Assembly (NCBI RefSeq): GCF_003003265.1
Contig: NZ_PVTL01000004.1
Span: forward strand, 308,167 to 372,166
Direction of reading: 5' to 3'
DNA length: 64,000 nucleotides
Source: Glaciihabitans tibetensis
GTDB lineage: Bacteria > Actinomycetota > Actinomycetes > Actinomycetales > Microbacteriaceae
In this document: in pieces, positions 33,485 to 41,663 of the stretch
Position numbering within the stretch: the first letter of the stretch is position 1
Layout of the letters: each line of letters starts with the position of its first letter
Program-made: the position numbers and the translations under genes
The notes under the pieces: generated by a model
The model's input: only the letters and a program-made list of their open reading frames with translations
Told to the model about the DNA's origin: nothing
Databases searched by the model: none

Positions 33485-34237
33485 GTGACGGACCGCACAC
33501 CCGGCACCCGATCGAGCAGCGGCTACTCTGCCTGGCGTTTGATCGCCGAAGAATTGCGCGCCGAGATTGGCGACGGCAGGCTGCGCGCGGGCGACCGCCT
33601 GCCCACCGAGGCCGCACTCGCAGAGCGCTTCAGCGTGAACCGACACACCGCCCGTCAAGCAACAGCTACACTGGCAGAGGACGGCCTCGTCGAGTCCCGG
33701 CGCGGCAGCGGCACCTACGTGACTGGCGAAGCCATGCGGCTGCACCGGATCGGCGTACGCACCCGACTCACAAAGAGTCTTGGCGAAAAGGCAAGTGCCT
33801 CGGGCAACCTACGCGTATTGAACAGCGCCGTCGAAGACGCGCCCACCGACATTGCCCGCAGGCTCGCGCTCGACGGCGGCAAGGCTGTAAGAATCGAGAC
33901 CACTCGCTCCGCAGGCGGACAACAGATCTCGATGAGCACGCACTGGTTCGACGTTTCGCGCCTGCCCGACATCGCGACCGTTCTTCGGCGCACGGGATCG
34001 GTCACCTCAGCGCTCCGCGAGAGCGGCGTCGACGACTACGTTCGCACCTCGACGGTCGTGGGCGCGCGGCATGCCACCGCGTCAGAGGTGGCCGTTCTCG
34101 ATCTCGGCCAGGGTGCGATCGTTCTCGTGACCGAAGGTCTCGACAGCCTGACCGACGGCACCCCGCTCCAGCACGTTGTGACGCGCTTCGCGGCGCAGCG
34201 CGTCCGTCTGGACATCGAGCACCCGCGCGCGGATTAG
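33485..34237 (+). CDS. phnF: GntR/HutC-type regulator of phosphonate use
   Basis: A 250-residue regulator from GTG 33485, which has AGGAGG 4-5 bases upstream; the open frame to 33368 crosses the operator and is probably untranslated. The N-terminal winged helix is GDRLPTEAALAERFSVNRHTARQATATLAEDGLV, given here by its parts: GDRLPTEAALAERF and NRHTARQATATL. The C-terminal UTRA ligand domain includes ISMSTHWFDVSRLPD. Divergent from the C-P lyase operon, it likely represses it until phosphonate or phosphate starvation. Confidence 0.92.
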   Translation: MTDRTPGTRSSSGYSAWRLIAEELRAEIGDGRLRAGDRLPTEAALAERFSVNRHTARQATATLAEDGLVESRRGSGTYVTGEAMRLHRIGVRTRLTKSLGEKASASGNLRVLNSAVEDAPTDIARRLALDGGKAVRIETTRSAGGQQISMSTHWFDVSRLPDIATVLRRTGSVTSALRESGVDDYVRTSTVVGARHATASEVAVLDLGQGAIVLVTEGLDSLTDGTPLQHVVTRFAAQRVRLDIEHPRAD

Positions 34238-34342
34238 GTTCGTTCCGTCGCGTCGATCTGCGACAACCTGCATCGATCCGCGTCCGCCGTGCGCAACCCG
34301 CACCAGCCGTGCGCAATCCGCGTCAGCCGCGCTTGACCCACC

Positions 34343-34795
34343 TCAGCTTGCCTCGACCACCCTCTTGAGCCTCTCCAGATGGTCACCGTCTTCTTTCTTC
34401 AGCACGGCGACGACGAGCGGAAGCATCATTCTCTTTGCGCCACTTGCCGTCACGACACAGTCGAGCTCCACGCGCGTCCCGTTCGCCTCAGGGACGAACG
34501 TGTACTCATAAACGGTTTCGATACCCTCTGTCACGTTCTTGACGGCGTACTTCTCGCCGGGCTCATAAGCAACAACTTCGAGTTCAGCCTGCTGCTCCCT
34601 ATCGTTCTTGAGCGGGCCCTTCATCAGACGGGTCTCGCGAAATCGCGTTCCCACACCAATCGGTCCATCCGTAATCTTCACCATGCTCTGCACGGACTGA
34701 ACTACCTTGAGTGCATTCTGCGGTGCGGCGATGAAGTCGAACACGGCGAGCGGCGGACGAGACATCCATTCGTTCATTGAAAATCCGGCCATCAT
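34343..34795 (-). CDS. SRPBCC family protein (polyketide cyclase-like)
   Basis: A 150-residue START-like fold protein. SRPPLAVFDFIAAPQNALK, GPIGVGTRFRETRLMKG and the VYEYTFVPEANGTRVEL strand follow the usual pattern of the Polyketide_cyc2 group, which often bind hydrophobic ligands. ATG 34795 or the next ATG could be the start. It stands alone between phnF and a gap. No specific role can be given. Confidence 0.82.
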   Translation of the reverse strand: MMAGFSMNEWMSRPPLAVFDFIAAPQNALKVVQSVQSMVKITDGPIGVGTRFRETRLMKGPLKNDREQQAELEVVAYEPGEKYAVKNVTEGIETVYEYTFVPEANGTRVELDCVVTASGAKRMMLPLVVAVLKKEDGDHLERLKRVVEAS

Positions 34796-35179
34796 GTACT
34801 CCCGGTTGCAGCGTTCTCGTTCACTCGATCTTCTTCACTCGATCTTGTTCACTCGATCGTATTCAGCGGGGCGTCTCAGCCGCTACCGCCCTCAGCTACC
34901 TGCCACGCTCCGGGCGGTTTGTCGCGGCCCAGCCGGTGTTCTGTCGCAGCCCCGGTTCCTGAGGACTGCGCCCTATATTGAGGCCCAGCGTCTGGCACAG
35001 CACGAGACGTGACCCGCACATCGAGTCGCCGTTGGCGGCGCTATCGAAGGAAGTCGATCGCCAGAAAGCAGCAAGCCGACCATCGTCCTTGTGCACGGCG
35101 CATGGGCCGACGCATCCCGCCTGGCGTCGTGGAGCAAATCTTCGCTGAGCGAGTACTCGCTGACCGAACCACCCGGTGG
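34796..35179. other. Gene-poor gap with 14-bp repeat and hydrolase remnant
   Basis: This 384 bp gap holds a 14-bp tandem repeat (ttcactcgatcttc, three copies, 34820-34861) directly upstream of the SRPBCC gene and, near its end, a fragment of an alpha/beta hydrolase at 35062-35127. The rest shows no gene, RNA or clear promoter. Confidence 0.7.
35062..35127 (+). pseudogene. Remnant of an alpha/beta hydrolase N-terminus
   Basis: The plus-strand frame here reads SSKPTIVLVHGAWADASRL, the canonical first strand and oxyanion-hole HG of a family of small alpha/beta hydrolases. The similarity stops after about 20 residues and the frame then runs antisense into the intact hydrolase gene at 35180, so only a broken 5' fragment remains. 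Confidence 0.65.
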
Positions 35180-36082
35180 TTACACCGACGCGAAGAACTC
35201 CACAATGCAGGTCGCGGCGGCATGCGGCTCTTCGTCCGCAACAAAGTGACCGGCACCCTCGATGAGCGCGAGACGCGCGTCAGAGCCGATTGCATTCGGA
35301 CTCGCGAAGATTATGCGGGTAACGGACGGAGGAAATCCAATGTCTTCAGTGCCGAAACAAAACAGGGACGGCATAGTGAACCGCTCCTGCCGGTACACCC
35401 CTCGGATGATCCTCCCGAGCTCCGGGAGCACCATCCGGCGGCACAGGGGGCCCGCGGCCCGCGAAAGCTCGGGATCCTGCAGCAACGCGACGTAAACCGC
35501 GACGACCTCGGGGTTCAGTGGTCGCGCCGCGAAGTGCGAAAACAGCAAGCGCGGCAGGCGTCCCGCTCGTAACAGCGAAGACCCAAGCCCGGGAATCGCG
35601 AGAGCCTCCTGGTGCCAGAGGTGCCGCATGCCCGGGACCATGTCGAACGAGAACCGCATCTGCGGAGGTGGTACGGACAGCATCACCTGCGCGCTGAACC
35701 GATCTGGCGAGTTCAGGGTGAGTTGAAAGGCGGTGATCGCGCCCATGTCGTGGCTCACGAGTCGAACCCGGTCAAGCCCGAGCATGTTGAGTAGCGTGAT
35801 GATGTCCTCTGCGCGGCGCGTCCGGGTGATCGCTTCAAAGGGCAGGCTGCTCCAGCCTTCGCCTCGCAAGTCCGGAGCGATAGCCCGATACCCGGCAGCG
35901 GCGAGCGCAGGCATAAGGTCGCGCCATTCCCACCACGTCTGCGCGTATCCCGACAGGAGGAGCACCGGGTCGCCCGAGCCGAGAGTCGCGACGTGCATGC
36001 GCCCGTCCGGCAGGTCCACAAATGAATGGTCGACCCCGGCGACAATCGGCATCGCGGGCTTGGCTGTCGTCGTGAACGTCAT
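35180..36082 (-). CDS. Alpha/beta hydrolase (epoxide hydrolase/dehalogenase-like)
   Basis: A 300-residue hydrolase from ATG 36082, chosen because GAAGGAG stands about 9 bases upstream. LLLSGYAQTWWEW is the oxyanion-hole region, DLRGEGWSS follows, and the nucleophile elbow VSHDMGAIT (about residues 110-118) has Asp as nucleophile, as in epoxide hydrolases and haloalkane dehalogenases. The late His is in EGAGHFVADEEP. A soluble detoxifying enzyme is likely; the substrate is unknown. Two copies of ACTACGTTT-R-TAGT in its promoter suggest control by a TetR-like regulator not found nearby. Confidence 0.87.
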   Translation of the reverse strand: MTFTTTAKPAMPIVAGVDHSFVDLPDGRMHVATLGSGDPVLLLSGYAQTWWEWRDLMPALAAAGYRAIAPDLRGEGWSSLPFEAITRTRRAEDIITLLNMLGLDRVRLVSHDMGAITAFQLTLNSPDRFSAQVMLSVPPPQMRFSFDMVPGMRHLWHQEALAIPGLGSSLLRAGRLPRLLFSHFAARPLNPEVVAVYVALLQDPELSRAAGPLCRRMVLPELGRIIRGVYRQERFTMPSLFCFGTEDIGFPPSVTRIIFASPNAIGSDARLALIEGAGHFVADEEPHAAATCIVEFFASV

Positions 36083-36110
36083 GTCGCAGCTCCTTCGCAG
36101 CTCCATCGCT

Positions 36111-36164
36111 ACTACGTTTGTAGTGACCACTTCAGGGTAGCACCCGAGACACTACGTTTATAGT
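36111..36164. promoter_or_regulatory. Paired operators upstream of the alpha/beta hydrolase
   Basis: ACTACGTTTGTAGT (36111-36124) is an inverted repeat with arms ACTAC/GTAGT. The same 14-mer with one change, ACTACGTTTATAGT, lies at 36151-36164, exactly 40 bp away. The first is 29 bp upstream of the hydrolase ATG, as expected for a repressor site. Confidence 0.6.
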
Positions 36165-36171
36165 CGCGCGT

Positions 36172-36231
36172 CCAAGTAGAGCGGGCTCGACTGTCGCCCG
36201 CGAGCTCGGCGTCAACGAAGCAACGCTCGGC
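36172..36231 (+). pseudogene. Fragment of an IS3-type transposase OrfA
   Basis: The plus-strand frame reads RAGSTVARELGVNEATLG, matching the helix-turn-helix of IS3-family OrfA proteins (VARELGVNEGTLGNWV type). Similarity is limited to this helix pair; no start, OrfB or terminal repeats are found nearby. It marks an old insertion next to the hydrolase promoter. A 20-bp duplicated unit (gcgcagctaagccgatattc) follows at 36245-36284. Confidence 0.5.
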
Positions 36232-36357
36232 CAGGCGCGAGACGGCGCAGCTAAGCCGATATTCGCGCAGCTGAGCCGATGTTCCCGCGAATAGTGCACA
36301 CACTGACTCGAACGTACGCTGTCAGGTCACGTCGGCGGCGGGTGCCAGAGTGAGTGC

Positions 36358-37017
36358 ATGGCAAAACCGAGCACCCATCCCCCGCGTCTTGACGCACCTC
36401 GTGCCCTCGAGCTTGCGGAGGGCGACACCGACTCGCTCCAATCGCACGATGGTCGCGATGGTGAGCGTTACAGCGGCGCCGATCTGAGCGAACGGGACCT
36501 CGCAGGCGCGACGTTCAGCGAGTGCGAGTTTCTCGACCTGACTGCCCACGAGACCGATTTTCGCGCCAGCGAATTTGTCGACGCTCGCTTCGATCGACTG
36601 AACGCCCCCATCTTTCGGGCGCCTCGCTCCCGCTTTCGCGACGTTACCATCGAGAACTCGCGCCTGGGGTCGGCGGAGTTCTATGAGGCGTCGTGGCAGT
36701 CCGTGCACTTTCGTAACTGCAAACTCGGCTACATCAACCTGCGCGGTGCGAACCTGCGTGACGTCTTGTTCACCAACTGCCAGATCGAAGAGCTCGACCT
36801 GGGCGGCGCCAAGGCACTGCGGGTCGCGTTCGTCGACACCGTCATCATCACCCTCGACGTCACCCGGTCGCAGCTGGAGCACGTTGACCTGCGCGGGGCT
36901 GACATGCGTGCGCTGTCCGGCCTCGAGGGGTTACGCGGCGCAACCGTGAATTCCTATCAGGTGACGGAGCTGGCGCCGATCTTCGCGCGCCAGTTCGGAA
37001 TTCGCGTCGAGGAGTAG
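36358..37017 (+). CDS. Pentapeptide-repeat protein
   Basis: A 219-residue protein whose residues about 38-185 form a right-handed quadrilateral beta-helix of A(D/N)LXX-type units: YSGADLSERDLAGATFSECE, INLRGANLRDVLFTNCQIEE and LEHVDLRGADMRALSG. Relatives include McbG/Qnr proteins that mimic DNA and shield gyrase, but many have other or unknown roles. The N-terminal ~35 residues are polar and the C-terminus is a short helix. It is monocistronic; no quinolone-type link can be proved. Confidence 0.87.
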   Translation: MAKPSTHPPRLDAPRALELAEGDTDSLQSHDGRDGERYSGADLSERDLAGATFSECEFLDLTAHETDFRASEFVDARFDRLNAPIFRAPRSRFRDVTIENSRLGSAEFYEASWQSVHFRNCKLGYINLRGANLRDVLFTNCQIEELDLGGAKALRVAFVDTVIITLDVTRSQLEHVDLRGADMRALSGLEGLRGATVNSYQVTELAPIFARQFGIRVEE

Positions 37018-37049
37018 CTCGTCCAGGCGGCACAACGAAGGTGGGCGCT

Positions 37050-38687
37050 TCACCCCGTCGTCTGCGCGCGCATTGAACGCTGGATCACCAGGGCAGCAGC
37101 CAGCATCAACACCAGGGCAATGGTCGCCGTGGCCCCGACCCCACTGTCGAATGCCGCCTGCGCCGACGAGACGAGGGACGTCGCATCGGTGCCGGGCAGG
37201 TTTTCGGCGACGCCGAGCGCCCCGCCGAGAGTTTCGCCGGCGGCGGTGGTGTCGGTCGCCGACAGTCCGGCGGGCACGGCGACGTTCGCGCGGTAAAAAC
37301 CGCTGAGGATCGCGCCGAGAACGGCGGTTCCGAGAACGGCACCGAGTTCGTAGGCTGTCTCGGAGATTCCCGACGCTGCGCCGGCCTTGTCGGCGGGCAC
37401 CGATCCGAGAATCACGTCATTGGAGATGGTCTCGGCCGTGCCGATACCGAACGACAAGATCACAAACGCAATCGCCACCACGATGGCGTTGAGGTCGTCA
37501 CGCATCGCGATAATAAGCAAAAAGCCGCTAGCGCTGAGCAGGATGCCAGCGATGATCACACGACGCGGGGCGACACGGCGCACGAGGGCAGCGGCGCCGA
37601 GGCCCGCAATGATGCCGCCGACCGCGCCGGGGATGAGTAGCAGTCCGGCGTCGAGCGGGTCCAGTTCGAGTACGAGCTGCAGGTGCTGCGAGACGAAGAA
37701 CAGGAACCCCACAAGCGCAAACACCGACAGGAAGTTCGCGAGCACGGCGCCCGAGAAGAACCTGTTCGCGAACAGCGACAGGTCGAGCAGCGGGTTTTTG
37801 ATCCGGCGCTGGCGCAGTACAAACAGCACTCCGACAACAACACCAACCACCAGGGCGGTCACACCGACCACGGTGATGCCGTCGTGCGCGAGGGTTTTGA
37901 TCGCGTACACAAAGGGTGTGAGCGCGGCGAGCGACAACACAATGCTGAGGTAGTCGATCTTGTGGGGATTCGGGTCGCGTGATTCGGGAATCAGCGACGG
38001 ACCGAGAATCAGTAGCGGCAGAAGGATCGGCACAGCGAGGAGAAATACGGATCCCCACGGGAAGTGCTGGAGCAGAGCGCCTCCGACGATGGGGCCAAGG
38101 CTGGAACCGGCCGAGAATCCGCCCGCCCAGATAGCGATCGCGAGGGTACGTTGGCGGGGGTCGCTGAAGATGCTGCGCAGCAGCGAAAGCGTCGACGGCA
38201 TCAGCATGGCGCCGAAAAATCCCATGATGGCACGGGCGAGAATCAGCAATTCAGCGGTGGGCGCAAATGCGGCGGCGGCCGAGACGATGGCGAAGCCAGT
38301 GGCGCCAACCAGCAGCAGGCGGCGGCGTCCGACGCGGTCGCCGAGGGTTCCCATGGCAACGAGGAGTCCGGCGAGGACGAGCGGGTAGACGTCGACGATC
38401 CAGAGAAGCGTGGTGCTGCTGGGGCCGAGGTCCCGGCTGATCGCCGGCAACGCGAAGCTGAGCACGGTGTTGTCGACGGAGACGAGCAGCACCGGCAACA
38501 TAAGCAGGGCGAGGGCGACCCAGCGACGCCGTGAACCTACGGCCGGGCTGGCAGCTGGGCTGCCGGTGGGGTTTGCGCGCGGGATGCTCGGCGTGCGCGA
38601 AGTGCCCGGCGTGCGCGGGTTGGTTGGGGTGCTTGCGGAGACGGATGCTGCGGAAGCGGTAGCGGGCGATGACGAGTTGTTGCTCAT
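37050..38687 (-). CDS. DHA2-family multidrug MFS exporter (14 helices)
   Basis: A 545-residue exporter of the EmrB/QacA type. ALLMLPVLLVSVDNTVLSFA is the first helix with the family Asp, WIVDVYPLVLAGLLVAMGTL follows, GDRVGRRRLLLVGA is the loop 2-3 signature and MGFFGAMLMPSTLSLL is motif C of drug antiporters. Fourteen hydrophobic segments are evident. The N-terminal ~50 residues are Ser/Pro/Thr-rich (TPTNPRTPGTSRTPSIP) with repeats. It is divergent from a TetR regulator with two operator-like palindromes between them, the usual layout for drug-induced efflux. Confidence 0.92.
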   Translation of the reverse strand: MSNNSSSPATASAASVSASTPTNPRTPGTSRTPSIPRANPTGSPAASPAVGSRRRWVALALLMLPVLLVSVDNTVLSFALPAISRDLGPSSTTLLWIVDVYPLVLAGLLVAMGTLGDRVGRRRLLLVGATGFAIVSAAAAFAPTAELLILARAIMGFFGAMLMPSTLSLLRSIFSDPRQRTLAIAIWAGGFSAGSSLGPIVGGALLQHFPWGSVFLLAVPILLPLLILGPSLIPESRDPNPHKIDYLSIVLSLAALTPFVYAIKTLAHDGITVVGVTALVVGVVVGVLFVLRQRRIKNPLLDLSLFANRFFSGAVLANFLSVFALVGFLFFVSQHLQLVLELDPLDAGLLLIPGAVGGIIAGLGAAALVRRVAPRRVIIAGILLSASGFLLIIAMRDDLNAIVVAIAFVILSFGIGTAETISNDVILGSVPADKAGAASGISETAYELGAVLGTAVLGAILSGFYRANVAVPAGLSATDTTAAGETLGGALGVAENLPGTDATSLVSSAQAAFDSGVGATATIALVLMLAAALVIQRSMRAQTTG

Positions 38688-38744
38688 AGCGACTTCAGTT
38701 TCATAACTAACCGGTTGTCGAACCGGGGAGGTGGGGCGGTTTAC

Positions 38745-38785
38745 TGTACCGACAGGTACAGCGATCTACTATACCAACAGGTGAA
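38745..38785. promoter_or_regulatory. Two TetR-type operators between exporter and regulator
   Basis: TGTACC-GACA-GGTACA (38745-38760) is a perfect 6-bp inverted repeat. A second, weaker copy TATACC-AACA-GGTGAA lies at 38770-38785, 25 bp on. The pair sits in the divergent promoter region, before the TetR gene at 38863 and the exporter start at 38687. Confidence 0.65.
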
Positions 38786-38862
38786 GTAAAATGGGGAGAA
38801 AGTGTGCGGCGCAGCATCCCGTCCCTACCAACCCGCACCTCCATTCCGCGAACGGAGAATCG

Positions 38863-39405
38863 ATGACCCAGCACCGCCTCAGTGCACGCGAGGACATTCT
38901 CAGCGCGCTCGAGAACGTGCTCATCGAGAGCAACGGTGCTGGCGCGACACTCGATGAAGTCGCCAAGCGCGCGGGCGTGACCAAGGGCGGTTTGCTCTAC
39001 CACTTCGGGTCGCGAAAGGTTCTCGAATCGGCACTGCTCGACCGGTTCGAGGAGCTCGCCGAGGCGGAGTACGTGCGGATGGCTGCGGCTCCGAACGGGG
39101 CGGCCGCGTACTACGCCGAACTGGCGGAGTACATCGGCAGTGCGCTTGAGCGTGTGACGATCGCGGTCGGGATGCTCGCAAAGCGCGATCCCCGCGCGGC
39201 CGACCTTATCCGTCAGATGCGCACCACGCACTTCGACCTGATGAACGTCGACCTCGGGGATCCTCAGTTGGCGCGGGCGACGATGCTGATCATCGACGGG
39301 ATGTACTACGACCTGGCGACCATCGGCGAGCCATTTACGCCGGAACTGGATGTCGCGGGGTTCCTGACGCGCATGCTGGCGACGAAGCCGGGCGGCACCA
39401 AATAG
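38863..39405 (+). CDS. TetR/AcrR-family repressor
   Basis: A 180-residue regulator from ATG 38863, with GGAG 8 bases upstream. The DNA-binding domain is ATLDEVAKRAGVTKGGLLYH followed by FGSRKVLESALLD (about residues 26-58). The rest is the helical ligand-binding domain. Divergent from the DHA2 exporter, it probably represses both genes through the palindromes at 38745-38785 and is released by a drug-like ligand. Confidence 0.9.
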   Translation: MTQHRLSAREDILSALENVLIESNGAGATLDEVAKRAGVTKGGLLYHFGSRKVLESALLDRFEELAEAEYVRMAAAPNGAAAYYAELAEYIGSALERVTIAVGMLAKRDPRAADLIRQMRTTHFDLMNVDLGDPQLARATMLIIDGMYYDLATIGEPFTPELDVAGFLTRMLATKPGGTK

Positions 39406-39409
39406 CCGC

Positions 39410-40846
39410 TCACCACTCGATGCGTGCAAATGCCGCGCGCAGTCGTGGCCCTCGTGACGGGTTGACCGACTCCATCCAGGAGATGCGCCCGAGCAGGTGC
39501 GCGCGAAAATCGGAATGACTGCCACGATTTTGTGAGTCTGGCCCCTGGGTGGCCGCGTTGTGCAGCACGGACCGCAGCTGGTCGAACTCGCGGCGGGGTG
39601 TATTTGTGCGCTTGTTGACCACCACACCCGTCACCACCTGCCGCACAATTGCTGCACGTACACGAGTTTTGCGGGGGTTGATGGTGTGGCCCTCGTCCTC
39701 AACAATCCGGGTTATGCCGCGGATGGCCGTGTCAGCGCGACGGGCGAGTTCGGGACCACCGCTGAACGCGAGATCGTCGGCGTAGCGGGTGTACTGGCCG
39801 CCCGCGGCATCCGCCCATCCCGCCAACCGCGAATCGAGGCGACGCACCGCCAGATTCGCGAGCGCGGGGGACGTCGCGGCGCCCTGTGGGAGATGCGGCA
39901 CAGCGAGTACTTTCCGCAGCGCAAACCGCTCTCCCGGAGAGCCGCCCGGCGGCATCTGAGAGAGAATGTGTGGCGGCACGGCGTGCACCGCGAGCCCCAC
40001 AAGGGTGTGTGCGACAGCTTCGGGAAGGCCAGCCTGGCGCAGCACCCCGTAAATCCGTCCTGCGGTGACGCGGGCGAAAAAGCTGGTCAGATCCAGGTTG
40101 ATCACAACTGCCGCACCGGTGTGCACCGCTGCCCCCGTAACGGCGCTGCGTGCGGCGACAAACCCGTGCGCGGCGGGGTGCAGCGGGATAGGCGAAAGCA
40201 CCTCATCGAGCACTGTGCGTTGGATGGCGCGGAGCCGCTGGCCCGGCACCTCGAGAAGTCGCGGAGTGCGGCCCGGGCGCTGCCGCCACTCGTAGCGGTA
40301 GTGGTGCAGACGTCCGGGGCGGGCACGGCGGTTCCAGAGGCGGACGTCGGCGAACCAGTCGAGTTCGCCCTGGGTGAGGTCGAGCAGTGCGGCCAGGTCG
40401 ACGAGCGAGTCGAGGCGGGTGACGGTGTGAGCGCTAGGGGTGTGAGCGCTGGCGGGGTTGGCGCTGGCGGTGTGAGCGTTGGCGAGGCTGGCGAGCGCGA
40501 GCTCGGCGCTGACTTGGTCAACCCTGATACGCGCCTCGGTTGGGCTGGTCGGATGGTGGATGATACGAATCGCAGCCTGGCGTTCGACCGACACTTCTAT
40601 CGCAGATACAAAAGACGGGGCACTCCGAATGACCGCCACAAGTTCACGCGGAGCATCGGTTGGTCGGCTGCGGTAGGTGGCGAGAATCTCGCGGGCGAGG
40701 GGGCCTAGCCACCTGCGGCGGGCCCCGAGCACACTCGCGCCGGCGTCGAGAAGGGCGGGTTTCATCCAGGTGTCGGCCATGAGGAACGCGTGCGCGAGTG
40801 CCGTTGCGACAGTTCTGGTGTACGCGTCGAGGTCGCGGGCGTTCAC
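39410..40846 (-). CDS. Retron-type reverse transcriptase
   Basis: A 478-residue reverse transcriptase. The palm has HPAAHGFVAARS (223-234), INLDLTSFF (249-257), LPQGAATSPALANLAV (319-334), the active site YADD (355-358), INPRKTR (389-395) and VTGVVVN (405-411), the VTG being a retron hallmark. The retron NAxxH motif is present as GAAVH (238-242), with Gly for Asn. The N-terminal ~190 residues match no domain I recognise and contain a repeat insertion, ANAHTASANPASAHTPSAH. Start GTG 40846 is uncertain. Hairpins at 40945-41030 upstream could belong to an msr-msd RNA, but none was proven. It may be an anti-phage retron whose effector would be a neighbour. Confidence 0.87.
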   Translation of the reverse strand: MNARDLDAYTRTVATALAHAFLMADTWMKPALLDAGASVLGARRRWLGPLAREILATYRSRPTDAPRELVAVIRSAPSFVSAIEVSVERQAAIRIIHHPTSPTEARIRVDQVSAELALASLANAHTASANPASAHTPSAHTVTRLDSLVDLAALLDLTQGELDWFADVRLWNRRARPGRLHHYRYEWRQRPGRTPRLLEVPGQRLRAIQRTVLDEVLSPIPLHPAAHGFVAARSAVTGAAVHTGAAVVINLDLTSFFARVTAGRIYGVLRQAGLPEAVAHTLVGLAVHAVPPHILSQMPPGGSPGERFALRKVLAVPHLPQGAATSPALANLAVRRLDSRLAGWADAAGGQYTRYADDLAFSGGPELARRADTAIRGITRIVEDEGHTINPRKTRVRAAIVRQVVTGVVVNKRTNTPRREFDQLRSVLHNAATQGPDSQNRGSHSDFRAHLLGRISWMESVNPSRGPRLRAAFARIEW

Positions 40847-41609
40847 GGGTGCCTCATCGTCGGTCTCGGTGCTGCGCGGTGTGTGAGGCGGTGGTGTCTG
40901 ATGCGGTGGTGTGCGACGGCGCCCGGTCGACTCGTCCGTCTGTGCGGGCGCTGTGGTGCGCGAAGCGCACTCAGGCGCCTGCGGCGCGTGTTTCTGGTGT
41001 TCTGCGTACCCCGGGGTATCCCCGGAGAGGGTGGCACAACTCGTGAACCACCCACCTCAACCGGACGCCATCGCACCCTCACACGCTAACGGGTGACCAC
41101 GAGAAAGTGAAGGATCCCCGAAACTGGACGAAAATGGCTGGACGAGCGGTGTCGCACTCGCGATTGCGGCAGCTGTCGGTGCAACGCTGTTCCCGGAGGA
41201 CGAGTTGAGGGACCCCGCAGCTCAGGCGTTAGCCCGCGGTTCCTCGACGGTGTCGCTCGTAGAACTCGAGTGCAAGCAGATCGACGATTGCTTTCTGGAC
41301 CCATTTACCCCGGGAGGGCGCCCCGCCCCCAGCAATCCGGCGCGCCGTAAAACTCGTGAAGCCCGCAGATGCCGTAAGAGTCGGCAAGCCCTCCCGCATC
41401 TTCGCGAAGCCTTCACTCGAACAGCGCCCACGCCAGAAGGAATCCAGCCAGCTCACCCTGGATCGTGCGAGACGGATGTCCCGGTCGCGACTCTGGCGAC
41501 GACCGGCATCCACATAGGCAATCTGATGAATGGGCTGCCGGGGGTCGACAAATCCGCTTCTATGAGTATCGTCAAGATCATGCTTGCTCCATCAGCAAGG
41601 AGGCTGCGA
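40847..41609. other. Gene-poor gap upstream of the reverse transcriptase
   Basis: This 763 bp gap has no firm gene. On the minus strand it holds a 15-bp duplication (caccaccgcatcaga / caccaccgcctcaca, about 40880-40910), the hairpin TGCGC-TTC-GCGCA (about 40957-40969), the hairpin CCGGGG-ATA-CCCCGG (about 41009-41023) and CACCCGTTAGCGTG (about 41081-41094), whose TAGC context resembles the start of retron msr RNAs. A minus-strand frame at 41229-41513 reads protein-like (GKWVQKAIVDLLALEFYERH) but has no recognised family and may be a decayed gene. Confidence 0.5.
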
Positions 41610-41663
41610 ATGCGTGGGTGTCTCGGGCTCGATCCATCGCACTTGTGGCGGAGTCGTGAGTGA
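41610..41663 (+). CDS. 17-residue leader peptide overlapping the membrane protein gene
   Basis: ATG at 41610 follows a near-perfect AAGGAGG by 6 bases and encodes MRGCLGLDPSHLWRSRE, ending in TGA at 41663. That stop lies 8 bases into the next gene, whose GTG start (41656) has no good ribosome site of its own. This suggests translational coupling through a leader peptide. Too short for homology to help. Confidence 0.5.
   Translation: MRGCLGLDPSHLWRSRE

Noticed and set aside
41229..41513. 95-codon minus-strand frame with protein-like C-terminus
   Set aside because: No family recognised, no ribosome site, and it is isolated; noted only as a possible decayed gene.
41205..41663. 152-codon plus-strand frame before the membrane protein
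   Set aside because: Composition changes along the frame, no motif, and the good ribosome site lies only before its last 18 codons, which were kept as a leader peptide.
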